A stretch of 44,890 nucleotides of DNA, from contig LBYP01000006.1 in assembly GCA_000996245.1 (NCBI GenBank), forward strand, positions 1 through 44,890, given 5' to 3'. Origin of the DNA: Parcubacteria group bacterium GW2011_GWA2_40_23 (GTDB lineage: Bacteria > Patescibacteriota > Patescibacteriia > UBA11705 > JABHMO01). Each line of letters opens with the position of its first letter. The first letter of the stretch is position 1. Position numbers and translations under genes: made by a program. The notes below the pieces were generated by a model. That model worked only from the letters and a program-made list of their open reading frames with translations, was not told the DNA's origin and did no database searches. Positions 17,001-24,475 of this stretch are shown in pieces.

Positions 17001-20000
17001 AAAATTCGTGAATTATCGTCCCCACCTGCCTGCCAAAGGTCTTGATGGCCATCATTATTAGCATCAAAAACAGCAACCACATAATAATCTGGAGACAAAG
17101 TTTCTTCTTCAAAATAGATGTCTGTTGTATTTAAAACAATAACTGAAGCAAAACTACCAGGTATGTGGAAATCCAAAACACCATCACCATTGTAATCGCC
17201 CACATCAGCCGTATATGCTCCAAAATTCTCTCCATCATACACAGAAGCACTTGTCTCATCAAAAAAACCAGTACCATCATTTACATAGAGATAATAATTT
17301 GATTCCATAATATCAGCCGCCAGCAAATCTTCATCACCATCCGCATCAAAATCACCATGGTTTAATGTATAATTGATATACGGCGTCTCATCTCTTTCAT
17401 CGACAGTAAAACCACCCACACCATCATTGAAATATAAGCTTCCATACTCATAACAATCTAAGTCTCCGTCATTATCAAAGTCAACAATAGCGATGCTTGT
17501 ACTAAATATCTGACTAAAGGATAATTCTACAACCGAGAAAGATGCGTCTTTGTTATTAAGATATAAATTACTTACCGCACCTTTATTAACTATAACAAAA
17601 TCTAAATATGTATCTCCATTAAAATCTGCTATGGCAACATCATCAGTGACAGAATTGATGCCAACCAGTGGGCTATCTCCCATAAAAGAAAACGACCCGA
17701 CACCATCGTTTAAAAATATTTTGCTTTCACCTCCATTATCATCATTAAAATAACCAACGATAAAATCTAAATCACCATCTTTATCAATGTCGCCCATATC
17801 AACACTATCTCCAAAATCGACACTGGCATTAGCAGTCAAAGAAAAAATTCCAGTGCCGTCATTAATAGCTACAACATAACCATCGGCGTGAACCAACAGA
17901 ACATCTAAATCACCATCAACGTCCATATCACCCACTGCGATATCCAAACAGGTCGTTGAGCCTGAATAACCAAGTGCAAAATTACCAGTTCCATCATTAA
18001 TCATTATTTTAAATGACTCAAGATCACCACCATAACATTGTGCAAAATCCAAGTCGCCATCAGCGTCAGCATCAAAACTTTTAGCAACTGCAGCCGCAAC
18101 CTGGTTGGTAGTCGCAAAAGAACCTATAACTGCACTTTGTTTTATCGAGCCATCACTAAAACTTGTAATTGAATTTGATAAATCTAAACCAGCATCAGTA
18201 ATAAAAGTATCTTCAAAGGGAATATCACTTAAATCTGTAGGCGCAGGGTCTGTAATTATAAAACTTCTGACCTCACTATATGCATCCGAAGGAAGGCCTA
18301 ACACATAAGCACGCACGCGCCAATAATATGTTAATCCCGGAGCAAAATAATATCCTGCGGGCAAAGTAAAACTAGCTGTGTCGCCACTGCCATAAGCATT
18401 TATTTGAGACCAACCTAAAGTATTTGTTCTTTGATCAAAATACTTATCTGTAGTTGAAAAAGATTCATCATCAGAAAATTCCAGTCGATAATCAATAACA
18501 GAACTATCAGGATCAACTGCCGACGCAAATTCAAAAGTTGGGTTCAAACTAATTCCCGTAGCCTCATCATCAGGCGAAATCAAGGTCGGTGCAGTGGGTA
18601 TTACTGATAATGTTGAACCATCCGCAGTAGCATAATCAGAATAGCCATTACCATTATAAGCTCTTAGTTGGAATTCATAGTGTATACTTGGGTCTAAATC
18701 ATTAACAGGATATGACTCTTGATCAACCCCCACCCCCAAATCAACCTCAGTCCAGTCTTCAGATCCATAGACACGAACATACAATTCAAAACCGGTTTCA
18801 TCAGTTGAATTATCAGTCCAGGTCAGTTGGATTGACTGGGCGGTGCTGTCAGCAACAGTCAAATCTGTTGGCGCAAGTGGCGCAGCATTAGCAGCATCAA
18901 AAAACATCAAACGCATAGCACCAGTATCTGCAACTATAGCCTGTCTTGACGCACTGACATATTCCACATCAACAGGATCATTTAAACGATTTTGTTCAAA
19001 ATCAGAAAGACTAGTCGTAAATAAGCTTTGTCCAATGACATTCGCAGCCGCTTCTCCATCACTAATGTCCTCCAAATCAAAAACTAAAACTCTATTATGT
19101 TCGCTCAGAGATGCATCAGTAACAAATAAACGATCCTGCCCAGCATCATAATCAATACCTGCCGGAGTAAAGTGCGAAGCATCTAATGTTACAGGTAAAG
19201 AAGCTGTTAAATTTGTTTGTCCTAAAACATTTACAGCCGCTTCTCCATTGACAATCGTATCAACATCATAAATCATAATTCTAGGACATCGAAAATCATC
19301 ATCAGCCACAAAAAGATAATGACGAGTAGCATCATAAGACAAGGAAACAGGATTACCAATAGCGACTTCAGTACAAAAAGAAGTATTATTAGTTACAAAA
19401 TCACCCACGCCCAAAACAGTTTCAGCAATCATACTATTGCCCAGAGCCGAAGTATCAAAAACTAAAACGCGATTATACAATTTGTCGGCTACAAATAAAC
19501 GTCCATCCTCATCTATAGCCAAACTACTTACCTCGAATATCCCCGCGGCCGGACTGGCGGGAAGACCATTAATATCAAGTTCACCACCTTGACCAATAAC
19601 ATAAATAGCATCTTTACCGTCATCAATGGTCGCTGTATCAAAAACCATAATTCTATATTTGTCGGCAACATAAAGGTATCCAGAAGTTGAATCATAAACA
19701 GCATCACGCAACGCAACTGAATCTGACAACTTCGCCACAGTAGGGCCAGAAGGAGAATTGTCTTCGTCTAAATCTTCTGCACCTAAAATATTATCAGCCA
19801 CCGTATCTTCTAACTCGTTTTGGGTATTTAAATCGAAAACCATTACCTGTGGTCCATTGTTTTCATCGCCCACAAAAAGACGGTGGTTAACTTCATCAAC
19901 AGTTACAAAGGAAATCTCATCAAAAGTCCAAGCATTAGGCGTGCCATTAAAAGTACCGCCTAACTTTTGCATCCAACCGCCAGTTTCTCTGTTTATTTGT

Positions 20001-21241
20001 CCATAAACCTCCGCTGTACTTAGATCGGATAAATTCACACCCATAACACGATCATCAAAGTATTCCGTATAATACAAAACATCTCGTGTTTCATTATAAT
20101 AAAGACCGTCTGGACTAGCATTCAAAACACTCGTAGCAGACTCCCCCGTAGCAACAGCCTCTGTATCATAAACTAAAATTCTATTATTATCTGGGGCAAA
20201 AGCATCGGCCAAAAACAAGCGGTTATTTGTTTTATCAAAATAAATTCCAGTTGTGTTGTCTTGCAAATTATCTAAATGCAATTGATTCAATTCACTACCA
20301 GCAGTATTGCTGATAAAATCGGTTTGCCCCAAAACATAATCGGCCGCTCGTCCGCTTGCTAATAAATCCAAAGAAAAGTCATAAACCATAACACGATTAT
20401 TATTCTCATCTGCTATAAAAACACGATCATCACCAAGTATTTCAGTCGCTCCAGTATCATAAGCAACACCCGAAGGACCAAATAAAGTAGTTTGAGACGT
20501 GTCAGAATCACAGGTGATAAAATTCGGTTGTCCCAAAACATAAGTCGGATCTAATCCATCGCTCATGCCAGAAACCTCATAAACAAGAACACGATTATTA
20601 TTTTCGTCTGCTACCAACAAGTATTTATTTATAGAGGTTTCGGCATATTCAAGATCCTCAACATTATCTACATGGTCAATATCGCAAGCAGAACCATCAA
20701 GATCACTCAAATTATACAAACTGGCGGGATTGTTTTCTGTAATTGGCATTGAATAAACCACCACCGAAGATGAGTCCCCATTCCAACCAACAAATAAATA
20801 TAATCCATCAGAAGAAACTTCAACACTGGCAGGGTAATCAAAAGGAAGATTATTTTGATCGCTTACATTAAAATTGGCTTGACCAATAACATAGTCTTGT
20901 ATGTAATCTAGTGGTTCATTATTTTCATCCAAATCATAAACAACTACACGCCTATTAAAATGTTCAGCCACAAATAGTTGGTGGTTAATTTCGTCCACTA
21001 CAAGATCGTGCGGGTCATGAAAGCCATAATTATTGGGCGTCTCGCCTGGTGCTGCACCGCTAGTGTAATCAGGATCAAAATTATCATCATATTGTCCAAC
21101 CATGTTTACAGCATCAGCGCCATCTATTAAAACAGCATCAACCCTTGAAAAATTCTTAACTACAACAAAAATTCCACTCGCTAAAAGTATTAGCAGTGTA
21201 AACGCTAAAATTCGAAAATTTTTCTGGATTAATGCACCCAC
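11081..21241 (-). CDS. Giant mosaic surface protein (3386 residues)
   Basis: Order, with approximate residues: N-terminal signal or anchor (10-30); twelve NHL-like propeller repeats (40-775) of the type LFVADENNNRVLVYD; FN3-type domains (790-1000); about fourteen FG-GAP/VCBS repeats (1050-1715) with calcium-type DxDxDGDLD loops; a propeller-like region with GTVLTSDD-type motifs (1770-2075); a single CTDCH (near 2117); FN3 domains (2130-2310); membrane helices near 2364 and 2450; a DUF11 domain (2478-2590); five Cys-rich repeats of about 31 residues with CGDNVCNGAETCNSC motifs (2700-2835); helix-rich segments near 2940-2977 and 3120-3164, each followed by a carboxypeptidase-regulatory-like beta domain; an NQ-rich tail (3254-3284). 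I infer an envelope-spanning adhesin or receptor. AT-rich, native composition. Confidence 0.85.
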   Translation of the reverse strand: MGALIQKNFRILAFTLLILLASGIFVVVKNFSRVDAVLIDGADAVNMVGQYDDNFDPDYTSGAAPGETPNNYGFHDPHDLVVDEINHQLFVAEHFNRRVVVYDLDENNEPLDYIQDYVIGQANFNVSDQNNLPFDYPASVEVSSDGLYLFVGWNGDSSSVVVYSMPITENNPASLYNLSDLDGSACDIDHVDNVEDLEYAETSINKYLLVADENNNRVLVYEVSGMSDGLDPTYVLGQPNFITCDSDTSQTTLFGPSGVAYDTGATEILGDDRVFIADENNNRVMVYDFSLDLLASGRAADYVLGQTDFISNTAGSELNQLHLDNLQDNTTGIYFDKTNNRLFLADAFAPDNNRILVYDTEAVATGESATSVLNASPDGLYYNETRDVLYYTEYFDDRVMGVNLSDLSTAEVYGQINRETGGWMQKLGGTFNGTPNAWTFDEISFVTVDEVNHRLFVGDENNGPQVMVFDLNTQNELEDTVADNILGAEDLDEDNSPSGPTVAKLSDSVALRDAVYDSTSGYLYVADKYRIMVFDTATIDDGKDAIYVIGQGGELDINGLPASPAAGIFEVSSLAIDEDGRLFVADKLYNRVLVFDTSALGNSMIAETVLGVGDFVTNNTSFCTEVAIGNPVSLSYDATRHYLFVADDDFRCPRIMIYDVDTIVNGEAAVNVLGQTNLTASLPVTLDASHFTPAGIDYDAGQDRLFVTDASLSEHNRVLVFDLEDISDGEAAANVIGQSLFTTSLSDFEQNRLNDPVDVEYVSASRQAIVADTGAMRLMFFDAANAAPLAPTDLTVADSTAQSIQLTWTDNSTDETGFELYVRVYGSEDWTEVDLGVGVDQESYPVNDLDPSIHYEFQLRAYNGNGYSDYATADGSTLSVIPTAPTLISPDDEATGISLNPTFEFASAVDPDSSVIDYRLEFSDDESFSTTDKYFDQRTNTLGWSQINAYGSGDTASFTLPAGYYFAPGLTYYWRVRAYVLGLPSDAYSEVRSFIITDPAPTDLSDIPFEDTFITDAGLDLSNSITSFSDGSIKQSAVIGSFATTNQVAAAVAKSFDADADGDLDFAQCYGGDLESFKIMINDGTGNFALGYSGSTTCLDIAVGDMDVDGDLDVLLVHADGYVVAINDGTGIFSLTANASVDFGDSVDMGDIDKDGDLDFIVGYFNDDNGGESKIFLNDGVGSFSFMGDSPLVGINSVTDDVAIADFNGDTYLDFVIVNKGAVSNLYLNNKDASFSVVELSFSQIFSTSIAIVDFDNDGDLDCYEYGSLYFNDGVGGFTVDERDETPYINYTLNHGDFDADGDEDLLAADIMESNYYLYVNDGTGFFDETSASVYDGENFGAYTADVGDYNGDGVLDFHIPGSFASVIVLNTTDIYFEEETLSPDYYVVAVFDANNDGHQDLWQAGGDDNSRILLLNQGDGSYTEMAVEGSMAFVGVVYKAAATDFDNDGDLDVIEAVSGGKNSIFINDGLGGFALVPDGIGQGDYQTTYMRTGDIDNDGDYDVVFLSGEDTPVPNQVEVWFNDGLGNFTEEHNAFDGTTDATTSFDLGDVDGDGYLDLVLPLLVGEERPMFVYLNNGAGMFVGAEIESPIENLSNATLGDFDNDSDLDIFSDGHFFVNNGAGQFSLSFNYADMGRGPAESVDLDNDNDLDIIFITENVGDMRNYILRNQGNWSFVEEQSMFSAEDPTRIVAYGDYDSDGDMDFFTKNAENYGINYRYTQKQEFSTEVAGIVQSAVVATTDDDILSATLSVNGLTSAETSIDYYLSAGVEVPPDWISVAGLPEAELNGVDCFDEDDNSTCLLYGDAGSSYNSTDLTIWGDISDPLVGDIVDVSWPGMVTDSKIYLIDAGVVEVCTNLTVSGLRDIAVSGDYGYVVGEDGLIMKIDSSGEGSPVCSIIPALTSANLNAVVITEDNVYVYGDADEEGNITAITSDDGVSFTKEDLSAGVDMNDFVVNVEGNFGVYVGDNGTLWHQNIGEDPVVIESGTTENLTSVNCDSDGYCILVGENGTVLTSDDACETVTLQDVGVFVDILSGDLFESGESSSYVILTADNELYSLPVDVGVEYLWEGPVTPESKWTFENTGTSLLWKAELNAEDAAETSVLYDVSISYSTDDIIACTDCHLNPPTTPNRLEPTVVSPTSIQWNFADTSGVEYGFRLYDETPTLISDVGSANLSYIVETGLNPNTRYQRNVTAYNGDGESSSASLGPIYTYANTPSISGLVVTGNTSVALSINENSNPNTTKYAIYETSLGKWLQGDYKLGVNRIFKTYSEWLAGGSSIPITALTNNAMYDFKVQAQNGDDVETDFSASQSIVVYRPANANLVLSKKVGVNLAVPVAGVYLGQAVFAGTDTAQKIKIVPLIQRYTNVYTLIAGIMVLLFLMLLLLNAHPKAKHLKHIHKILFTDFVGNNGDLLFEFLHGKKAAKHGLIYRNHHRFYKLTNLGFMGFLFGLCMKVVVVCITAFLVYSTVQVQAFENQSGVDVKAGDRLTYQVEYLNNGGQTAHSVLVNEPIPSGSTYVAGSLTSTGSKCIYANNLISCNVGELASDAKGVLEFKANVTGSVGNTIIDIASVTYTEGTGTTNSNSTTNAIIGEVVTCASGQVCEVILGPGWNYFRMAVTAKVRFSHNNATHAVELTGSTLATKKGSLRVTSDPINVNLDEDEIKSVDSDGNTLNDLDLTIQTVVSDTISVVGIREAGEVVLPVCGDTQCNGTETCETCVGDCGVCPVVPVCGDNVCNGAETCNSCAGDCGICPVVPVCGDNVCNGAETCNSCSGDCGVCPVLPVCGDNICNGIETCTSCAGDCGVCPSIPVCGDNVCNGNETCNSCAGDCGICMIEIPDGGRNACSDNLDNDNDGKTDYPADPGCVSLTDSDETDEIVEVPIEIIVTTNTEDKAADIISTIVSGLTQKDFAEVKASVKQIMNATIDNVVVQEVNDIVQEPITIAATVASVASIATVGATGAAGVGLLTYLQFLFTQPLMILAKRKKHNWGVIYNSITKKPIDLAIIRLFEFDTNHLVTTRVTDKQGRYHFFVKPGKYYIEVSKKEHKFPSEVIPQLIGLHIAGGESAPIDENIVDGEYQNLYNGGIIEVKEGESGIINKAIPVDPDKKMETDKAIFKRLMWKKVQTLLTIIGPVLAIISFIVNPRVWVGALVVFQIIIYFVFRRLAKSHKPLTWGSVKDFLTGRELRKTVVRVFDTRFNKLLDTQVTDNKGKYGFLVSKGEYYLTGDKEGYENYKSNIFDLTQKEAAYLAEEIKMRKAQINKQVSNQTSNRVNNQTNKQLNKETINQVEQLQSEQIEASVELPAEVNSVRVSRDLHVPVEALAPVVEEKPVEAVPPSNIPIVSSGTRLTIAQIKHQLNNPVIQHHDSLKVEGTDKESYYDLDVLRKD

Positions 21242-21638
21242 AATTATTCTTTACCCAGTACCTTAACGATTAGCGAAAGACACTGGGTCTTTCACGATTT
21301 ATTATAGCATTTTTTTAGCGAATTTCAGAGGATTTTTGAGTTACTTATACACAGAACAAGTGACCAGTGACTAGTGACTAGAGACTAGTACTCAATTGCT
21401 ATGTTTCAATCGCTAAAGAGTAATTCGTAACCATCATATTTATGAAGCTATTCGTAACAACAGATTGCTTCGTCGTCCTCCGCTGCGCCCCGTCTTCCTC
21501 GCAAATCGTCCGTAATTATTCGTAGATTTGCTCGCCTCGCTTCACGTTCGAAGCGGGTCTAACATCAAATCGAGCTGTTAATCATAATAATCATAATAGT
21601 AATCATGGTAATCATAGTAGTAATCATGGATATCATAG
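21242..21638. repeat. Repeat-rich spacer
   Basis: Nothing coding is supported. It holds ACTAG words (21360-21390), TTCGTAAC words (21425-21450), a copy of an element shared with 32601-32700 in the opposite orientation (21467-21545, with CTCGCAAATCG and TCGTAGATTTGCTCGCC), and a microsatellite-like run of AATCATAGT/AATCATGG words (21578-21640). Confidence 0.65.
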
Positions 21639-21675
21639 TAAAAAAAACGAGTCTGCAATATGCACTGCAGACTCG
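21639..21675 (-). terminator. Terminator of pyrE-pyrF
   Basis: On the minus strand CGAGTCTGCA pairs perfectly with TGCAGACTCG and is followed by a T-run. Confidence 0.9.
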
Positions 21676-21685
21676 AACGAATGGA

Positions 21686-22444
21686 TCAGCGACCGCGTAC
21701 GTAAACGTCTTCGATGGCCGTCGCGATCTCGGCGATCGTTTTCTCGGCCGCGGCGCGTGGGTCGTCAGCCTTGGTGATCGGCCGACCAACGATGCAGAAT
21801 CTCGCACCAGCTTCGATAGCCAAGTGCGGAGTCATGGGGCGCTTCTGATCATCCCCAGCGACCAAACTCCACTCTGGCCGAATCGCCGGCGTACCCAGGA
21901 GCAATCCATCTAGTTCCTTACGTGAACGGATCAACTTGGCTTCCTGCCCCGAACAGATGATGCCGTTCAGACCGGCCAGCTTGGCCATACGCGCAAAGCG
22001 CAGAACACCAGCCTTGGTCGAACAGCCGAAGATGCTCTGGCACTCGTCTTCGTCCAGCGACGTCAGTACCGTCACGGCGAAAACCAAGGTCTCGGGTCGA
22101 AGTGCTTCACGCACGGCCATCATGCCCTCGATTCCGGCGTTGGCCATGACCGTCACGATGGACGGATTGTAGTCAGCCAATATTTGAGCGTCGGTACGCA
22201 TGGTTTCCGGGATGTCGCAGAGCTTCAGATCGGCCATGACTTGGACGTTCTTAAGGTGCAGGCGCGGAATCAGTTCTCGAACTCCCTCGCAACGCAAGAG
22301 CGAGTTGACCTTGATCGTCACGCCAGTTCCGTCGAGCTTGTCGACGAGCGTGAACAACGCTTCACGAAGACCAGCAGCACCACCGCAAAGAGCCGGAGCG
22401 AAGTCAGCCGCCACGATCAATGCTTGAGCAGGTTCCAGTTTCAT
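21686..22444 (-). CDS. pyrF: Orotidine 5'-phosphate decarboxylase
   Basis: 252 residues. The enzyme makes UMP from OMP, the last step of de novo pyrimidine synthesis. The TIM-barrel landmarks are present: IVAADF at the first strand, TIKVNSLL, and the catalytic MADLKLCDIP segment (DxKxxD), then TVMANAG and a phosphate-binding VGRPITKADDPRAAAEK end. SD AAGAGGTG is five bases before the ATG. The gene follows pyrE by 20 nt and shares its terminator. GC-rich. No other pyrimidine biosynthesis gene is in the window, so it may serve salvage of orotate. Confidence 0.9.
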   Translation of the reverse strand: MKLEPAQALIVAADFAPALCGGAAGLREALFTLVDKLDGTGVTIKVNSLLRCEGVRELIPRLHLKNVQVMADLKLCDIPETMRTDAQILADYNPSIVTVMANAGIEGMMAVREALRPETLVFAVTVLTSLDEDECQSIFGCSTKAGVLRFARMAKLAGLNGIICSGQEAKLIRSRKELDGLLLGTPAIRPEWSLVAGDDQKRPMTPHLAIEAGARFCIVGRPITKADDPRAAAEKTIAEIATAIEDVYVRGR

Positions 22445-22464
22445 GTTTCACCTCTTTCGTCTGT

Positions 22465-23106
22465 TTACTTCGGGTTGGTCAGGGCGCCCCAATACGCTTT
22501 GGGACGAACAACTTCGGAACCACCTGCGCAGAGCGGGCAGATTTCCTTCGCGGGGTCCCAGGTCGGCAGTTCGCGATCTACGAGGGCAATAAGACCCCTT
22601 CCGTTCAGGGTTGATTTCCCCGAACGGTTCACGAGCACGGCGATGTCGCCCAGAACGTTTCCACCCGCAGCTTCGAGAGCCGCGATGGTCTCGAGGGTCG
22701 TTCCACCGGTCGTCATCACGTCTTCGCAGACGAGAATGTACGTACCGGACTTGAAGCTAAAGCGCTTCAGTTTCATGGACTTCTTCTTCGTGATCTCATC
22801 GACCACTGGCTCGGTGAAACCACAACGCATCCCAGTCTGACGAGCCATCTCGTATGCGAGGGTACTCGCACCAAGCGCTGATCCGAAAACCTGGAAGTCG
22901 CCGGAAGGCAGATCGAGCAGGGCCAAGAGATCCTTGCAAGCCTGTGCGCAAAGACGAGGATCGCTGATGACACCGCTGCCATTGAAGAAGCCGCTGCTGT
23001 GCTTGCCGGAAGTGAGCAGGGCGTGCGGATGCGTGGGGTTGCCGTCGTGGCACCAGTACAGCCCTTTCTCGAGGAAGATCTTTTCCCAAGTTGACATCTC
23101 AGCCAT
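22465..23106 (-). CDS. pyrE: Orotate phosphoribosyltransferase
   Basis: 213 residues. The enzyme joins orotate and PRPP to give OMP, the substrate of the adjacent pyrF. Visible landmarks: LTSGKHSSGFFNGSGV (substrate loop), FGSALGASTLAYEMA, and the PRPP motif ILVCEDVMTTGGTTLE with the acidic pair E-D. The C-terminus carries a CPLCAGG motif. The ATG at 23104-23106 has AGAGGTG upstream; an internal Met at codon 4 is less likely. First gene of the GC-rich pyrE-pyrF unit. Confidence 0.9.
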   Translation of the reverse strand: MAEMSTWEKIFLEKGLYWCHDGNPTHPHALLTSGKHSSGFFNGSGVISDPRLCAQACKDLLALLDLPSGDFQVFGSALGASTLAYEMARQTGMRCGFTEPVVDEITKKKSMKLKRFSFKSGTYILVCEDVMTTGGTTLETIAALEAAGGNVLGDIAVLVNRSGKSTLNGRGLIALVDRELPTWDPAKEICPLCAGGSEVVRPKAYWGALTNPK

Positions 23107-23132
23107 GGAACACCTCTTACGTCATTGAACCA

Positions 23133-23182
23133 ACGGCGCTAAGCCGTCATAGTATCCTAGCTAAAATTATAAACCTTGTAAA
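23133..23182 (-). promoter_or_regulatory. pyrE promoter and leader hairpin
   Basis: On the minus strand TTTACA (23177-23182), 17 nt, TAGGAT (23154-23159), then a leader hairpin ACGGC-TTAGC-GCCGT (23133-23147) before the SD. Confidence 0.5.
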
Positions 23183-23193
23183 CTAAAATAAAA

Positions 23194-23226
23194 AAAACGA
23201 CCGACAATCCGATCGATTTTTCATAG
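23194..23226 (-). terminator. Terminator of the tRNA-Tyr transcript
   Basis: On the minus strand CGATCGG pairs with TCGGTCG (with G-U pairs) around ATTG, followed by eight T. Confidence 0.7.
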
Positions 23227-23262
23227 TGTTTTACCACGAATCGAATTAAGAAACGTGGCTTG

Positions 23263-23294
23263 CCACGCACCTGAGCGTAGCGAATGGTGCGTGG
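23263..23294. repeat. CCA-anchored hairpin at the tRNA-Tyr 3' end
   Basis: 32 nt. On the minus strand it starts with the tRNA CCA and reads CCACGCACC then ATTCGCTACGCTCA then GGTGCGTGG, a perfect nine-base-pair stem. The core CTGAGC-N-AGCGAAT (plus strand) is shared with 25849-25882, whose stem differs. Confidence 0.85.
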
Positions 23295-23377
23295 TGGGCC
23301 GGGCAGGATTCGCACCTGCGAAGGCGAAAGCCAGCAGATTTACAGTCTGCCCCATTTGACTGCTTTGGTACCGACCC
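23292..23377 (-). tRNA. tRNA-Tyr (GTA), CCA encoded
   Basis: 86 nt with CCA. GGGTCGG pairs with CCGGCCC (one U-G). The anticodon stem GCAGA/TCTGC encloses CTGTAAA with anticodon GTA. A long variable arm (TGGCTTTCGCC) is expected for tyrosine. The T-arm is GCAGGTGCGAATCCTGC. Discriminator A and CCA (23292-23294) are encoded and belong to the adjacent hairpin. The 5' end also lies within a hairpin (23375-23406). Confidence 0.94.
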
Positions 23378-23406
23378 AGACGTACAAGCTTCGCTTGACT
23401 TCTGGG
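23375..23406. repeat. Hairpin overlapping the tRNA-Tyr 5' end
   Basis: 32 nt: CCCAGACGT pairs with ACTTCTGGG (one mismatch), and inside it CAAGC pairs with GCTTG around TTC. Same plan as 6633 and 9062. On the minus strand it is the tRNA leader and its last three bases are the first GGG of the tRNA. GTAAACC follows, as at 6665. Confidence 0.8.
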
Positions 23407-23574
23407 TAAACCCCGAGCATCAGACGAAACTTATTATAACATTAAACTACTGACAAATTATATCAGTAAAACAAGACTAGCACAACCGAGCATTTTTTTC
23501 AAGTATCCCAGTTAGTACCTCAAAATACAAAAAATAAAATATTTGATATAATAATATTAATTAAAAATAAATAT

Positions 23575-24045
23575 ATGCGCAACAAAATTATTCAAGTTAC
23601 TTTCTGTTTAGTAATTCCTCAAATCGCGGGGTTGATCGGTGCCCTATTTACAACTTCCCAAATCACAAGCTGGTATGCAACATTAATCCGCCCAACCTTT
23701 GCACCACCAAATTGGATATTTGCTCCAGTTTGGACTTTATTATTTTTATTAATGGGTATTTCATTATTGCCAATCATTAAAAGCAAAATAAAAAACAAAG
23801 ATGTGGCTTATATTGTTTTTGGCACACAACTTGTTTTAAATGTTTTTTGGTCAATTTTCTTTTTCGGTTTACAAAGCCCGGCGATGGCTTTATTCGAAAT
23901 TATTTTTCTCTGGGTTGTTATTCTCATGAACATTTTAATTTTCTTTAAAATTGATAAATGGTCTGGAATTTTACTTATTCCCTATTTCCTTTGGGTAAGT
24001 TTTGCAGGAGTGTTAAATTATTTTTTCTGGATTTTAAACAAATAA
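23575..24045 (+). CDS. tspO: TspO/MBR family membrane protein
   Basis: 156 residues, normal length, five membrane helices. Conserved family segments are present: WYATLIRPTFAPPNWIFAPVWTLLFLLMGISL, NVFWSIFFFGLQSPAMAL, and PYFLWVSFAGVLNYFFWILN. TspO proteins bind porphyrins and related ligands and act in stress responses. AT-rich, no SD; TATAAT lies about 25 nt upstream. No tetrapyrrole genes are nearby. Confidence 0.93.
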   Translation: MRNKIIQVTFCLVIPQIAGLIGALFTTSQITSWYATLIRPTFAPPNWIFAPVWTLLFLLMGISLLPIIKSKIKNKDVAYIVFGTQLVLNVFWSIFFFGLQSPAMALFEIIFLWVVILMNILIFFKIDKWSGILLIPYFLWVSFAGVLNYFFWILNK

Positions 24046-24151
24046 TCATCCAATTTGCGCGACAATAAATAGCACCTTGCCCCCCTACCCCTTTTCCCTT
24101 AATACAATTATCTGTAATTTTAGATAATAATCAGACCTATACACATCTCGT

Positions 24152-24180
24152 TTGACACAATACCAAATAGATTATACGTT
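24152..24180 (+). promoter_or_regulatory. Promoter upstream of the leader ORF
   Basis: Consensus TTGACA (24152-24157) followed by TTATAC (24172-24177) at slightly short spacing; a TATAAT at 24185-24190 is an alternative -10. Confidence 0.5.
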
Positions 24181-24197
24181 AGAGATATAATGAAATT

Positions 24198-24284
24198 ATG
24201 ATAAAGCTTAATTCAAAAATGTACCGACACAGCTTTAGAACATGGCGTTCTAACATTTTTGGGTTATGCGTGTTAATGAATTGA
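24198..24284 (+). CDS. Possible 28-residue leader peptide
   Basis: ATG to TGA encodes a basic, hydrophobic-ended peptide starting MIKLNSKMYRHSF and ending IFGLCVLMN. It lies between a promoter-like sequence and a strong terminator (24315-24350), which is itself just before the GC-rich orphan at 24476. This is the layout of an attenuator leader, but it may equally be a small independent RNA or peptide. No SD. No run of one amino acid marks a regulated substrate. Confidence 0.3.
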   Translation: MIKLNSKMYRHSFRTWRSNIFGLCVLMN

Positions 24285-24314
24285 TAATTATTGAAGAATA
24301 AACTTCCTTAATAT

Positions 24315-24350
24315 ACACGACCCAAGAATACTGGGTCGTGTTCTTTTTCT
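24315..24350 (+). terminator. Strong terminator before the 445-residue orphan
   Basis: ACACGACCCA pairs perfectly with TGGGTCGTGT around AGAATAC, then TCTTTTTCTTC. Confidence 0.9.
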
Positions 24351-24475
24351 TCTTTAGAAAGGTTCAATGTTCGTCACTCAACAACTCCGAGCGGAGGTGC
24401 GTCATGTTCTTTGCCCCAACAACCGAACGAAGCGTGGACAAAATCCCTCAACGCCATCTCGAAAGGAGGCACCCG

